From Stenotrophomonas raiganjensis (SeqCode) (lineage in GTDB: Bacteria > Pseudomonadota > Gammaproteobacteria > Xanthomonadales > Xanthomonadaceae), in assembly GCF_030658505.1 (NCBI RefSeq), contig NZ_JAUTXR010000156.1:1-64000 (forward strand): DNA of 64,000 nucleotides, in the 5' to 3' direction. Numbering within the stretch: position 1 is the first letter of the stretch; the number at the start of each line of letters is the position of its first letter. Of the stretch, positions 37,184 to 46,773 are shown in pieces. The notes under the pieces are model-generated. The model did no database searches. It had not been told where the DNA came from and saw nothing but the letters and a program-made list of their open reading frames with translations. A program made the translations under genes and the position numbers.

Positions 37184-37933
37184 ATGGATAAAGCCCTCTA
37201 CGTGGCGATGACCGGTGCCCGCGCCTCCCTGCAGGCGCAGGGTACACTCAGCCACAACCTCGCCAATTCGGACACCCCTGGCTTCAAGGAAGCGCTGGCC
37301 AACACCGAAGCCTTCCCGATCAAGGGGCCGGGCTTTGCCTCGCGGGTGGATGCGCTGCACGTCGACGCCGGATTCAACCGCACGCCTGGCGCGCAGCACA
37401 TCACCGGCAAGCCGCTGGATCTGTCCCTGCAGACCGGCACCTGGCTGGCGGTGCAGTCCAGCGATGGCAGCGAGGCGTACACGCGCGGCGCGGCGTTGTC
37501 GGTCACGCCGAACGGCCAGCTGGTGACCTCCAGCGGCCGTCCGGTACTGGATGACAACAACAACCCGATCGCCATTCCGCCCTACCAGGCGATGGAAATC
37601 GGTGCCGACGGCACGCTCTCGATCATCCCGCAGGGCGAAGGCCCGCAGACCATGGCGCAGATCGGGCGCATCAAAGTAGTGCAGGCACCGGACGAGCGCC
37701 TGGAGCGTGGCTTGGATGGCTTGTTCCGCAATACCGATCCACGCCAGCCGTTTGCACCGGCACAGGGCACGGCCGTGCACAGCGGCCAGCTGGAAGGCAG
37801 CAACGTGGATGCCGCCGGCGCACTGGTGCAGATGATCCAGCTGCAGCGCCAGTACGAAATGCAGGTGCAGGTGATCAAGCACGGCGACGACAACGCGCGC
37901 AGCGCCAACAGCCTGCTGCGCCTCGGCAGCTGA
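37184..37933 (+). CDS. flgF: FlgF, proximal rod protein
   Basis: The 249-residue protein begins MDKALYVAMTGARASLQAQG with SHNLANSDTPGFKEALAN and contains YTRGAALSVTPNGQLVTSS. The C-terminus is VDAAGALVQMIQLQRQYEMQ. The Ser/Thr-poor linker and size fit FlgF rather than FlgG. It is the last gene before the sigma-54 promoter of flgG. Confidence 0.93.
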   Translation: MDKALYVAMTGARASLQAQGTLSHNLANSDTPGFKEALANTEAFPIKGPGFASRVDALHVDAGFNRTPGAQHITGKPLDLSLQTGTWLAVQSSDGSEAYTRGAALSVTPNGQLVTSSGRPVLDDNNNPIAIPPYQAMEIGADGTLSIIPQGEGPQTMAQIGRIKVVQAPDERLERGLDGLFRNTDPRQPFAPAQGTAVHSGQLEGSNVDAAGALVQMIQLQRQYEMQVQVIKHGDDNARSANSLLRLGS

Positions 37934-37963
37934 CGGAAATCCGGCGCCGCCTGGCAGCGGCGC

Positions 37964-37979
37964 TGGCACACCGCTTGCA
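37964..37979 (+). promoter_or_regulatory. Sigma-54 promoter of the flgG operon
   Basis: TGGCACA-CCGC-TTGCA has GG and GC in the -24/-12 register, 57 bases before the flgG ATG. This splits the flg genes into two sigma-54 units, flgBCDEF and flgGHIJKL. Confidence 0.85.
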
Positions 37980-38035
37980 CACTCGCAATCAAGGGCCGCA
38001 CCGCGCGGCCGGCTCCACCAGACAGGACACCGAAG

Positions 38036-38821
38036 ATGAACCAGGCATTGTGGATCGCGAAAACCGGACTGGATGCGCAGCAGATGCGCATGTCGGTGGT
38101 TTCCAACAACCTCGCCAACACCAACACCACCGGCTTCAAGCAGGACCGTGCCAGCTTCGAGGACCTGCTGTACCAGCAGGTGCGCCAGCCCGGCGGTTCC
38201 TCGTCGGCGCAGACGCAGCTGCCGACCGGCCTGCAGCTGGGCACTGGCGTGCGCGTGGTGGCCACCGCCAAGAACTTCGAACAGGGTGGCCAGCAGCAGA
38301 CCGGCCGCGCCCTCGACGTCATGGTCAACGGCCGTGGCTTCTTTGAAGTGCAGATGCCCGACGGCAGTTCGGCGTACACCCGTGATGGCTCGTTCAAGAT
38401 CAACCAGGACAGCGAGCTGGTCACCAACAGCGGCTACCCGGTGCAGCCGGGCATCCAGATTCCCGAAGGCGCGCAGTCGGTGACCATCGGCAGCGACGGC
38501 ACCATCAGCGTGAAGATGGCCGATGGCGCCGCGTCGGTGGAAGTCGGTGCGCTGACCCTGACCGACTTCGTCAACCCGGCCGGCCTGCAGGCGCGCGGCG
38601 AGAACCTGTTCCTCGAGACCACAGCGTCCGGCCCGGCACAGAACGGCAACCCCGGCCTCAACGGCCTCGGCACCGTGGTGCAGGGCGCGCTGGAGGGCAG
38701 CAACGTCAACGTGGTGGAAGAGCTGGTGTCGATGATCGAAACCCAGCGCGCCTACGAAATGAATGCCAAGGCGATCTCCACCACCGATTCGATGCTCGGC
38801 TACCTCAACAACAAGCTCTGA
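38036..38821 (+). CDS. flgG: FlgG, distal rod protein
   Basis: The 261-residue protein begins MNQALWIAKTGLDAQQMRMS with VVSNNLANTNTTGFKQDRAS, the FlgG signature. It contains LPTGLQLGTGVRVVATAK and FFEVQMPDGSSAYTRDGSF, and ends VVEELVSMIETQRAYEMNAK. Length matches E. coli FlgG (about 260). GAAGATG overlaps with a weak ribosome site ACAGGACACC. Confidence 0.96.
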   Translation: MNQALWIAKTGLDAQQMRMSVVSNNLANTNTTGFKQDRASFEDLLYQQVRQPGGSSSAQTQLPTGLQLGTGVRVVATAKNFEQGGQQQTGRALDVMVNGRGFFEVQMPDGSSAYTRDGSFKINQDSELVTNSGYPVQPGIQIPEGAQSVTIGSDGTISVKMADGAASVEVGALTLTDFVNPAGLQARGENLFLETTASGPAQNGNPGLNGLGTVVQGALEGSNVNVVEELVSMIETQRAYEMNAKAISTTDSMLGYLNNKL

Positions 38822-38843
38822 CCGGCCCAACCGGGAAACCGCC

Positions 38844-39536
38844 ATGTCGCCCATTTCCAACTTCACCCGCACCGCCCTCGCCTGCGCCGTGGCCGCCCTG
38901 CTCGGTGGCTGCGTGATCGCCGGCGACGTGCGCCCCTACCCGGCAATGGCACCGATCCAGCCGATCATGCCGCCGCAGGCGCAGCCGACCGCCGGTGCGA
39001 TCTACGCCGCAGGCCCGACCCTGCAGCTGTATTCGGATCGTCGCGCGCGCGATGTCGGCGACCTGCTGACCATCACCCTGCTGGAAAACACCACCGCACA
39101 GACCAGTGCCAACACGGCCACCAACAAGGAATCGAACCTGAGCCTGGGCACACCGTCCATTCTTGGCGCACCGGTCACCCTCGGCGGCAAGGACATTCTC
39201 AGCGCGTCGGCGGCCGGCAAGCGTGACTTCACCGGCAAGGGCAACAGCGCGCAGAGCAACCGCCTGCAGGGCAGCGTCACGGTCACCGTGGTGCAGCGAC
39301 TGCCCAACGGCAACCTGGTGGTGCAGGGGCAGAAGAACCTGCGGCTGAACCAGGGCGATGAGCTGGTCCAGGTACAGGGCGTCGTGCGCCCGGGCGACAT
39401 CAGCCAGGACAACACCATCCCGTCCAGCCGCGTGGCCGAGGCCCGCATCGTCTACGGCGGCCGCGGCCCCGTCGCGCAGTCCAACGCGATGGGCTGGCTG
39501 AGCCGCTTCTTCAACTCCGGCCTGACGCCGTTCTGA
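38844..39536 (+). CDS. flgH: FlgH, L-ring lipoprotein
   Basis: The 230-residue precursor has a lipoprotein signal with lipobox LLGGC (lipidated Cys at about residue 23). The L-ring core follows: [55 protein letters not shown] and [15 protein letters not shown]. It forms the outer-membrane bushing of the flagellum. Confidence 0.95.
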   Translation: MSPISNFTRTALACAVAALLGGCVIAGDVRPYPAMAPIQPIMPPQAQPTAGAIYAAGPTLQLYSDRRARDVGDLLTITLLENTTAQTSANTATNKESNLSLGTPSILGAPVTLGGKDILSASAAGKRDFTGKGNSAQSNRLQGSVTVTVVQRLPNGNLVVQGQKNLRLNQGDELVQVQGVVRPGDISQDNTIPSSRVAEARIVYGGRGPVAQSNAMGWLSRFFNSGLTPF

Positions 39537-39538
39537 GT

Positions 39539-40675
39539 ATGGCCATGAAACTCTTTCTCTCTTCCTCCTGGCAGCGCCGCGTGGCGTCGTTCGCCGCGCT
39601 GATGCTGCTGGCCGTGACGGCGCCTGCCAGTGCCGAGCGCATCAAGGACCTGGCCCAGGTCGGCGGCGTTCGCGGCAACGCGCTGGTGGGCTATGGCCTG
39701 GTGGTCGGCCTGGATGGCAGCGGCGACCGCACCAGCCAGGCTCCCTTCACCGTGCAGAGCCTGAAGAACCTGCTCGGCGAGCTGGGCGTCAACGTACCGC
39801 CGAACGTCAACCCGCAGCTGAAGAACGTGGCGGCGGTGGCGATCCACGCTGAACTGCCGCCGTTCGCCAAGCCCGGCCAGCCGATCGACATCACCGTGTC
39901 TTCCATCGGCAACGCGGTGTCGCTGCGCGGCGGTTCGCTGCTGATGGCACCGCTGCGCGGTGCCGACGGCCAGATCTATGCCATCGCCCAGGGCAACCTG
40001 ATCGTCGGTGGCTTCGGTGCGCAGGGCAAGGATGGCTCCCGTGTTTCGGTGAACGTGCCCAGCGTCGGCCGCATTCCCAACGGTGCCACCGTGGAGCGTG
40101 CCCTGCCCGATCCACTGGCCAATGGCGGCGACATCACCCTGAACCTGCACAACAACGATTTCACCACCGTATCGCGCATGGTTGCAGCGCTCAACAACGC
40201 GTTCGGCGAAGGTGCGGCACGCGCGATCGATGGCGTGACCGTGGCCGTTACCGCACCGACCGATCCGGGCGCACGCATCGGCCTGCTGGCACGCATCGAG
40301 AACCTCGAGCTGACCCCGGGCAGCGCCCCGGCCAAGGTGGTGGTCAATTCGCGCACCGGCACCGTGGTCATCGGCCAGCAGGTGCGGGTCGGCCCTGCCG
40401 CGATCTCGCATGGTTCGCTGACGGTGACGATCCAGGAGAACACCAACGTCAGCCAGCCCAACGCGCTGTCCGGCGGCCGTACCGTGGCCAGCCCGCAGTC
40501 GACCATCACCGCCACCAACGATGGCAGCCGCATGTTCAAGTTCAGCGGCGGCACCACCCTGGACGAGATCGTGCACGCGGTGAACGCCGTGGGCGCGGCA
40601 CCGGGCGATCTGATCGCAATCCTGGAAGCCCTGAAGCAGGCCGGCGCCCTGAGTGCCGAGCTCGAGGTGATCTGA
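39539..40675 (+). CDS. flgI: FlgI, P-ring protein
   Basis: The 378-residue precursor has a signal peptide (cleavage near PASA-ERI) and the invariant FlgI N-terminus [20 protein letters not shown]. It continues [11 protein letters not shown] and [20 protein letters not shown]. It assembles around the rod in the peptidoglycan layer with help from FlgA. A second ATG two codons in (39545) is also possible as the start. Confidence 0.96.
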   Translation: MAMKLFLSSSWQRRVASFAALMLLAVTAPASAERIKDLAQVGGVRGNALVGYGLVVGLDGSGDRTSQAPFTVQSLKNLLGELGVNVPPNVNPQLKNVAAVAIHAELPPFAKPGQPIDITVSSIGNAVSLRGGSLLMAPLRGADGQIYAIAQGNLIVGGFGAQGKDGSRVSVNVPSVGRIPNGATVERALPDPLANGGDITLNLHNNDFTTVSRMVAALNNAFGEGAARAIDGVTVAVTAPTDPGARIGLLARIENLELTPGSAPAKVVVNSRTGTVVIGQQVRVGPAAISHGSLTVTIQENTNVSQPNALSGGRTVASPQSTITATNDGSRMFKFSGGTTLDEIVHAVNAVGAAPGDLIAILEALKQAGALSAELEVI

Positions 40676-40676
40676 C

Positions 40677-41876
40677 ATGCGCATCAACCCCGCATTCGAT
40701 CTGCACCCGGCACAGCAGAACGACCCGGCGAAGATCGACAAGGTCGCACGCCAGCTGGAAGGCCAGTTCGCCCAGATGCTGGTCAAGAGCATGCGCGACG
40801 CCAGCTTCGGCGACTCGCTGTTCCCCGGCGAAAACAAGATGTTCCGCGAGATGTACGACCAGAAGATCGCCGAGGCGATGACCCGTGGCAAGGGCCTGGG
40901 CCTGTCCGGCATGATCAGCCGGCAGCTGTCCGGCCAGGCCGCCGATGGCCCGGCGCTGGATACCCGCGTGGACCCGGCCAAGGCCAGCCGCGCCTACCAG
41001 CTCAATGCACCGGCCAAGACGGCACCGTCGCTGCCGTTGGAAGACGGCAGCCAGGCCGTGCGCCTGCTGCAGCAAATGGCAGCGGGTGCCCACGCGGGCG
41101 CACAGGCCGCCGTTGCGCCGATGGAACAGGCCCTGGACCTGATCGCCGGCCGCGAAAGCAGCAGCATGCACCGCTCGCTGGGCACCGACGATCCGTACAT
41201 CGGCAGCCTGCAGGGCGAGGACTGGGCCAGCAGCAACGACCAGTGGTCGGCGACCGCCAGCAATCGCGGCACCACGATCAGCCCGGTCGATGCCTTGGCC
41301 ACGCGCACCGCCGTCGCCCAGTTGGGCGAACACACACCGGAAGGCTTCGTTGCCAGCATCTGGCAGCACGCACAGAGCGCGGCCAAGGAACTGGGCGTGG
41401 ATGCCCGCGCCCTGGTCGCCCAAGCGGCGCTGGAAACCGGCTGGGGCAAGCGCCACATCAAGCATGCCGACGGCAGCACTTCGCACAACCTGTTCGGCAT
41501 CAAGGCCAACGGCTGGAACGGCCAGCGCGCGGTGGCCGGCACCCATGAATATGTAGACGGCGTACGCCGCAACGAGACCGCCAGCTTCCGCGCCTACAGT
41601 TCGCCGGCCGAGAGCTTCGCCGACTACGTGCGCCTGCTGAAGACCAGCCCACGCTACCAGCAGGCCCTGCAGGCCGGCACCGACGTGCAGGGCTTCGCCC
41701 GCGGCCTGCAGCGCGCCGGCTATGCCACCGACCCGCGCTACGCGGCCAAGATCGCCGCGATCGCCGGCGGCCCGACCATCGAGCGCGCGGTCAGCGCCGT
41801 CGCCGATGCAGGCGCGCGCCTTGGCCAGACCTTCGCCAGCACCGCAACTGCGGCGCTGGGTATCACTCGTCGTTGA
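40677..41876 (+). CDS. flgJ: FlgJ, rod-binding protein with C-terminal glucosaminidase
   Basis: The 399-residue protein joins an N-terminal rod-cap domain (1-90; QLEGQFAQMLVKSMRDASFG) through an Ala-rich linker to a glucosaminidase domain (about 215-390). The catalytic Glu253 lies in AQAALETGWGKRH and the domain continues LFGIKANGWNGQRA. It drills the peptidoglycan for rod passage. The linker is longer than in E. coli FlgJ. It begins two bases after the flgI stop. Confidence 0.95.
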   Translation: MRINPAFDLHPAQQNDPAKIDKVARQLEGQFAQMLVKSMRDASFGDSLFPGENKMFREMYDQKIAEAMTRGKGLGLSGMISRQLSGQAADGPALDTRVDPAKASRAYQLNAPAKTAPSLPLEDGSQAVRLLQQMAAGAHAGAQAAVAPMEQALDLIAGRESSSMHRSLGTDDPYIGSLQGEDWASSNDQWSATASNRGTTISPVDALATRTAVAQLGEHTPEGFVASIWQHAQSAAKELGVDARALVAQAALETGWGKRHIKHADGSTSHNLFGIKANGWNGQRAVAGTHEYVDGVRRNETASFRAYSSPAESFADYVRLLKTSPRYQQALQAGTDVQGFARGLQRAGYATDPRYAAKIAAIAGGPTIERAVSAVADAGARLGQTFASTATAALGITRR

Positions 41877-41884
41877 GGAACCCC

Positions 41885-43765
41885 ATGTCCAGCGTACTTT
41901 CCACCGGTACCGGTGCCCTGCTCGCCTTCCAGCGTGCATTGGCGACCACCAGCCACAACGTCGCCAACATCAACACCCCCGGCTACAGCCGGCAGAAGGT
42001 CGACTTCGCCACGTCTGATCCGCAGAACTACGGCTTTGGGGACGTTGGCAGCGGCACCCGCATCACCGACATCCGCCGCGCTGCCGACCAGCTGGCCATC
42101 TCGCGCCTGCTCGACAGCAGCGGTGAGCTGGCGCGCCTGAAGCAGCTCTCCGGCATGGCCGACCGGGTGAATGCCCTGTTCTCGGACCCGGCCACGAATG
42201 TCGCCGGCTCCTGGTCCAACTTCTTCGATGCCGTCAGCGGCCTGTCGTCGAACGCGGCCGGCACGGCCGATCGGCAGAGCCTGCTCGATGGTGGCAAGGC
42301 CTTGGCGAGCCGCTTCGTGCAGCTCAACACGCAGATGAACAACCTCGGCAGCGAGGTCAACAACGGACTCATCGCCGGCGCCACGGAAGTCAATCGCCTG
42401 GCGCAGGAGATTGCGCAGATCAACGGAGCCATCGGCACCAACATCGCCAATGCTGCGCCGGACCTGCTTGATCGCCGCGACCAGCTGATCTCGCAGCTGA
42501 TCGGTTACACCGGCGGCACCGCCGTTGTCCAGGACGGTGGCGTGATGAACGTCTACACCGCTGGTGGCAATGCGCTGGTGGTGGGCACGACGGCGTCCAA
42601 GGTCACCACGGTGACCGATCCGTACCAGCCCGAGCGCCTGCAGCTGGCGCTGGAGACACAAGGCAATACCATCACGCTCGACCCCAAGGCTGTGGGCGGA
42701 AAGATCGGCGGCATGCTGGAGTTCCGCGACACCGTGCTGACCCCGGCCCAGGCCGAACTCGGCAAGCTCGCCGTCGGCCTGGCCGAATCCTTCAACCAGG
42801 CCCACCACCAGGGCGTCGACCTGTACGGCAAGATGGGGGGCGACTTCTTCAACATCGGCAACCCGCGCGTTACGCCCAACGCGGGCAATACCGGAACCGG
42901 CAGCCTCAGCGCGACCTACGGCGACCTGTCCAAGCTCGAGGCACAGAACATCGTCCTCAAGTTCGATGGAACCCAGTGGCAGGCCACCCGCGCCGACACG
43001 GGTGCCACCGTTGCATTGACCGGCACTGGCACCGCCGCCGATCCGCTGGTGATCAATGGCGTCAAGCTGGTGGTCGGTGGCACCCCGGCGGCCAATGATC
43101 GTTTTCTGCTGCAGCCCACGGCGGGCGTGGCCGGGAGCCTCGAAACCGCCATCACCGATCCCTCCCGCATCGCTGCCGCCGCTGCGGTCAAGGGCACGGC
43201 CGCATTGGCGAACACGGGCACCGGGAAGCTGACGGGCGTCACCGTCAACGACGCGTCGAATCCGAACCTGCGCGACCCCACCGCAATCGTGTTCACCTCG
43301 GCGACCACCTACACCATCAACGGTGGGCCGCCGCAGACCTATACCCCAGGCCAGACCATCAGCGCCAATGGTTGGAGCTTCGTGCTGGACGGTGCGCCGA
43401 AGGTCGGCGACACCTTCAGCATCAGCCCTACCCCGGCAGGTTCGTCGGACAACAGCAATGCGGCAAAGCTGGCCAAGGTCGAGGACGCCAAGGCATTCAA
43501 CGGGGGCACCGTCACGCTCAACGGAGCGCTTGGTGGATTGACAACGCAGGTGGGTGCGGCTGCACGCTCGGCCGAGTACTCGCTGGACGCACAGCAGGTC
43601 ATCACGGACAAAGCCCAGGCCGCGCGCGACGAGATCTCCGGCGTCAATCTGGATGAGGAAGCGGCTGACATGCTGCGTCTGCAACAGGCCTATCAGGCCG
43701 CCTCACAGCTGATCTCCACCGCCGACAACATGTTCCAGACCATCCTGGGAGCCGTCCGTCGATGA
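41885..43765 (+). CDS. flgK: FlgK, hook-associated protein 1
   Basis: The 626-residue protein begins MSSVLSTGTGALLAFQRALA with TSHNVANINTPGYSRQKV and ends GVNLDEEAADMLRLQQAYQA, the conserved HAP1 termini. ATG at 41885 is preceded by GAGG. The stop overlaps flgL as ATGA. It forms the hook-filament junction and is exported with FlgN. Confidence 0.96.
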   Translation: MSSVLSTGTGALLAFQRALATTSHNVANINTPGYSRQKVDFATSDPQNYGFGDVGSGTRITDIRRAADQLAISRLLDSSGELARLKQLSGMADRVNALFSDPATNVAGSWSNFFDAVSGLSSNAAGTADRQSLLDGGKALASRFVQLNTQMNNLGSEVNNGLIAGATEVNRLAQEIAQINGAIGTNIANAAPDLLDRRDQLISQLIGYTGGTAVVQDGGVMNVYTAGGNALVVGTTASKVTTVTDPYQPERLQLALETQGNTITLDPKAVGGKIGGMLEFRDTVLTPAQAELGKLAVGLAESFNQAHHQGVDLYGKMGGDFFNIGNPRVTPNAGNTGTGSLSATYGDLSKLEAQNIVLKFDGTQWQATRADTGATVALTGTGTAADPLVINGVKLVVGGTPAANDRFLLQPTAGVAGSLETAITDPSRIAAAAAVKGTAALANTGTGKLTGVTVNDASNPNLRDPTAIVFTSATTYTINGGPPQTYTPGQTISANGWSFVLDGAPKVGDTFSISPTPAGSSDNSNAAKLAKVEDAKAFNGGTVTLNGALGGLTTQVGAAARSAEYSLDAQQVITDKAQAARDEISGVNLDEEAADMLRLQQAYQAASQLISTADNMFQTILGAVRR

Positions 43766-44970
43766 GCAGCCGAATTTCCACCGGGATGATGTTCAACCAG
43801 TCGGTGTCGCTGATGCTCGCCAAGCAGTCGAAAATCAGCAACCTGGAACAGCAGATCGCGACTGGCAGCAAGATCACCTCCGCCAAGGACGACCCGGTTG
43901 CTGCGGGTACGGCCGTTGGTCTTGACCGTGTCGTGGCCGGACTCGAGCAGCTCGGCAAGAACGCCAACAGCGTGCAGAACCGACTTGGCCTGCAGGAGAA
44001 CGCTCTGGCACAGGTCAATGAGCTGATGTCGCGCGCCGTGGAGCTGAGCATCCAGGCCAACAGCCCGGTGCCCAAGGCCAGTGACCTCAAGGCAATCGTG
44101 AGCGAGCTGAAGACCATCCAGGAAAGCCTGCTGTCGCTGGCCAACTCCCGGGACGGCAGCGGCCGCTATCTCTTCGGTGGCAGCAACGATGCTGACGCCC
44201 CGTTCCAGCGGAGCGGCGGCACCGTGACCTACAGCGGCGACCAGAACCAGCGGCAGGTGGAGGTTGCGCCCGGCCAGCTGGTCTCCGACGCCCTGCCCGG
44301 CAGCGAGATCTTCATGCGCATCCCCACCGGCGATGGCCGTGTGGATGCCAGCGCCGCTGCCGGCAACACCGGCAGTGGCCTGTTGACCTCGGTCAGCCGT
44401 GACGGCAGCGGCAGCTGGGCCGGTGGCACGCTCAACGTCCGCTTCACCGGCACTGCCGAAGGCGCCTATGAGGTGGTTGATGGCAGCGGCACGGTGGTCG
44501 GCAGCGGCACCCACAAGCCCGGCGAAGACATCGTCGTTGGCGGCGTGCGCATGCGCATCGAAGGCAAGCCAGCCGCAGGTGATCAATTCAACGTCAGCGA
44601 CGCGGGTAGCCGCGACATCTTCTCCACCCTGGACAAACTGGTCGCCGCACTGGAATCCGACCCGTCCACTGAAAGCCAGCGTACGGCGTTGCAGAACACC
44701 CTGCAGTCCAGCATCCGCGACCTCAACCGGGCCTCGGAAACGATGATCGACGCCCGCGCCAAGGGCGGCGCCCAGCTGGCCGCCATCGATACCGCAGCCA
44801 GCGCCCGCGAAGCCACTGCCGTCACCGTCAAGAGCACGCTCTCGACGATGCGGGACCTCGACTACGCCGATGCCATCGGCCAATACAAGCTGGAGACCGC
44901 CGCACTTCAAGCCGCCCAGACGATCTTCAGCCAGATGCAGGCGATGTCCCTGTTCAACAAGATCCGCTAG
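43762..44970 (+). CDS. flgL: FlgL, hook-associated protein 3
   Basis: The 402-residue flagellin-like protein begins MSSRISTGMMFNQSVSLMLA with ASKITSAKDDPVAAG-type sequence (here GSKITSAKDDPVAAG), and ends YADAIGQYKLETAALQAAQT. These match the HAP3 termini. It is the last gene of the flgGHIJKL series; 87 bases separate it from the first flagellin gene. Confidence 0.95.
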   Translation: MSSRISTGMMFNQSVSLMLAKQSKISNLEQQIATGSKITSAKDDPVAAGTAVGLDRVVAGLEQLGKNANSVQNRLGLQENALAQVNELMSRAVELSIQANSPVPKASDLKAIVSELKTIQESLLSLANSRDGSGRYLFGGSNDADAPFQRSGGTVTYSGDQNQRQVEVAPGQLVSDALPGSEIFMRIPTGDGRVDASAAAGNTGSGLLTSVSRDGSGSWAGGTLNVRFTGTAEGAYEVVDGSGTVVGSGTHKPGEDIVVGGVRMRIEGKPAAGDQFNVSDAGSRDIFSTLDKLVAALESDPSTESQRTALQNTLQSSIRDLNRASETMIDARAKGGAQLAAIDTAASAREATAVTVKSTLSTMRDLDYADAIGQYKLETAALQAAQTIFSQMQAMSLFNKIR

Positions 44971-45057
44971 TCCCTTTCCCCGTTCCATCCGCCTTCCAGC
45001 ACGGCGCGCCCCGCGCCTTCCACAACGAAACAGACCGAGCAACCACGGAGAAGCACC

Positions 45058-46551
45058 ATGGCACAGATCATCAACACCAACACCATGTCGCTGAATGCTC
45101 AGCGCAACCTGTCCACCAGCAGCAGCTCGCTGGCCACCTCGATCCAGCGCCTGTCCTCGGGCATGCGCATCAACAGTGCCAAGGACGACGCCGCCGGCCT
45201 GGCGATCTCCGAGCGTTTCACCACCCAGATCCGCGGCATCAACCAGGCCGCGCGCAACGCCAATGATGGCATCTCGCTGGCACAGACCGCTGAAGGCGCA
45301 CTGGGCGAAGTCGGCAACAACCTGCAGCGCATCCGCGAACTGGCCGTACAGGCCCGCAGCGCCACCAACTCGGCCTCGGACCGCCAGGCACTGAACGCCG
45401 AAGTGCAGCTGCTGAAGCAGGAAATCCAGCGCGTTGCCGAGCAGACCAACTTCAACGGCACCAGCCTGCTGGACGGCAGCTTCACCAACCAGGCCTTCCA
45501 GATCGGTGCGGACCAGGGCCAGACCATCAACATCTCGCAGATCACCAATGCGAATGTGCACATGCTGGGCAGCTGGACCAGTGCTTCGACTGATGGCTCG
45601 CTGACCGGTGCCGTGCCGAATACCGGCAACGTCGCCTCTACGGGAGCATTTGGCGCATTTACCCCGACAACCAGCACTGCGGCCTTCACCATTGACGTGG
45701 GCGGCATCAATATCGTCAACGTCGCCGACGCGTCTGGTGTGACGGAAACGAATCTTCAGGCCGCTATCGATGGCAAAGCAGCGGCGCTCACGGCAGCTGG
45801 TATTTCCGTCTCAGGCGATGTCGCCACCGGCGACCTTACGTTCACCAAGTCCGATGGACAGACCCTCCAGGTGAACATGAGCACCGCTGCGGCGGCAACC
45901 TTCGGCAACAGCGACAAGGTCAAGGGTCCGCATACCGCCGGCGGGTACAGCCCGACCAGCTTCCAGCTTTCGGGCTCCAAGGGTTCGGTAACCATCGATC
46001 TGGATCCGGCAAAGAACGCCAGTGATCGTGCCACTCAGATGGTCAACGCGGTGAACGCAAAGACCCACGCCACCGGCGTGAGCGCAGCACTGGTGGATGG
46101 CAAGCTGCAACTGACCGACAAGGAAGGAAATGTCACTGTAGGCTTGGCCGGCACCACGGACGCGCCTGCACTTCTGAAGGAAACTGGCCTCGCCCCTGGC
46201 AGCTCCACGACCTACGCTGCCGGCAAGGCAACCGTTGGATTCGCTGATCTGGATATTTCGTCACAGGCCAACGCCGACAACGCCATCCTCGCGATGGATG
46301 CCGCGCTGCAGTCCGTCAACTCGGCGCGTGCCGACCTCGGCGCGATCCAGAACCGCTTCACCTCGACCATCGCCAACCTGAACACCAACTCGGAAAACCT
46401 GTCGGCTGCGCGCAGCCGCATCCGCGACGTTGACTACGCACAGGAAACCGCCGAACTGACGCGTGGGCAGATCCTGCAGCAGGCTGGCACGGCCATGCTG
46501 GCCCAGGCCAACCAGGTGCCGCAGAACGTACTGCGCCTGCTGCAGTCGTAA
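45058..46551 (+). CDS. fliC: Flagellin, first copy
   Basis: The 497-residue flagellin has the D0/D1 N-terminus (MAQIINTNTMSLNAQRNLS, LSSGMRINSAKDDAAGLAIS) and C-terminus (RSRIRDVDYAQETAELTRGQ), with a variable centre (about 190-400) predicted to be surface exposed. The termini are nearly identical to the second copy while the centre differs. GGAG precedes the ATG. No sigma-28 or sigma-54 element was found in the 87 bases upstream, so it may be read through from flgL or use an unrecognised promoter. A strong terminator follows. Confidence 0.96.
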   Translation: MAQIINTNTMSLNAQRNLSTSSSSLATSIQRLSSGMRINSAKDDAAGLAISERFTTQIRGINQAARNANDGISLAQTAEGALGEVGNNLQRIRELAVQARSATNSASDRQALNAEVQLLKQEIQRVAEQTNFNGTSLLDGSFTNQAFQIGADQGQTINISQITNANVHMLGSWTSASTDGSLTGAVPNTGNVASTGAFGAFTPTTSTAAFTIDVGGINIVNVADASGVTETNLQAAIDGKAAALTAAGISVSGDVATGDLTFTKSDGQTLQVNMSTAAAATFGNSDKVKGPHTAGGYSPTSFQLSGSKGSVTIDLDPAKNASDRATQMVNAVNAKTHATGVSAALVDGKLQLTDKEGNVTVGLAGTTDAPALLKETGLAPGSSTTYAAGKATVGFADLDISSQANADNAILAMDAALQSVNSARADLGAIQNRFTSTIANLNTNSENLSAARSRIRDVDYAQETAELTRGQILQQAGTAMLAQANQVPQNVLRLLQS

Positions 46552-46577
46552 TTCCTGCACCACTCGAGCTGGAGCCG

Positions 46578-46607
46578 GGCCCCGCCATGCAGATGGCGGG
46601 GCCTTTT
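46578..46607 (+). terminator. Rho-independent terminator of the first flagellin gene
   Basis: A perfect 11-bp stem GGCCCCGCCAT / ATGGCGGGGCC with a GCAG loop is followed by TTTTCGTTT. It isolates the first flagellin gene from the second. Confidence 0.9.
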
Positions 46608-46641
46608 CGTTTGACCAGAGAAAAAAGGATCGAAACTCCGC

Positions 46642-46668
46642 TAAAGGCCGGAGGGGTAGTGCCGTTAT
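46642..46668 (+). promoter_or_regulatory. Sigma-28 promoter of the second flagellin gene
   Basis: TAAA (46642-46645), 15 bases, GCCGTTAT (46661-46668), the same variant -10 as the flgM promoter. The leader to the ATG at 46774 would be ~100 bases. Confidence 0.8.
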
Positions 46669-46773
46669 TGATTTCAGCAGCGGTAGCACACCCCTTGGGG
46701 GGAAGCCAGCCACTGCCCCCCGAAACCGGTCAGGCTGCTCTGCCGGACACACTGCCTACAAGGAAACCGCACC

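Noticed and set aside
43762..45057. Sigma-28 or sigma-54 promoter for the first flagellin gene
   Set aside because: Candidate GCCGAT sequences in flgL lack a -35 at the right distance, and the 87-base gap has no TGGC...TTGC or TAAA...GCCGATAA pattern.
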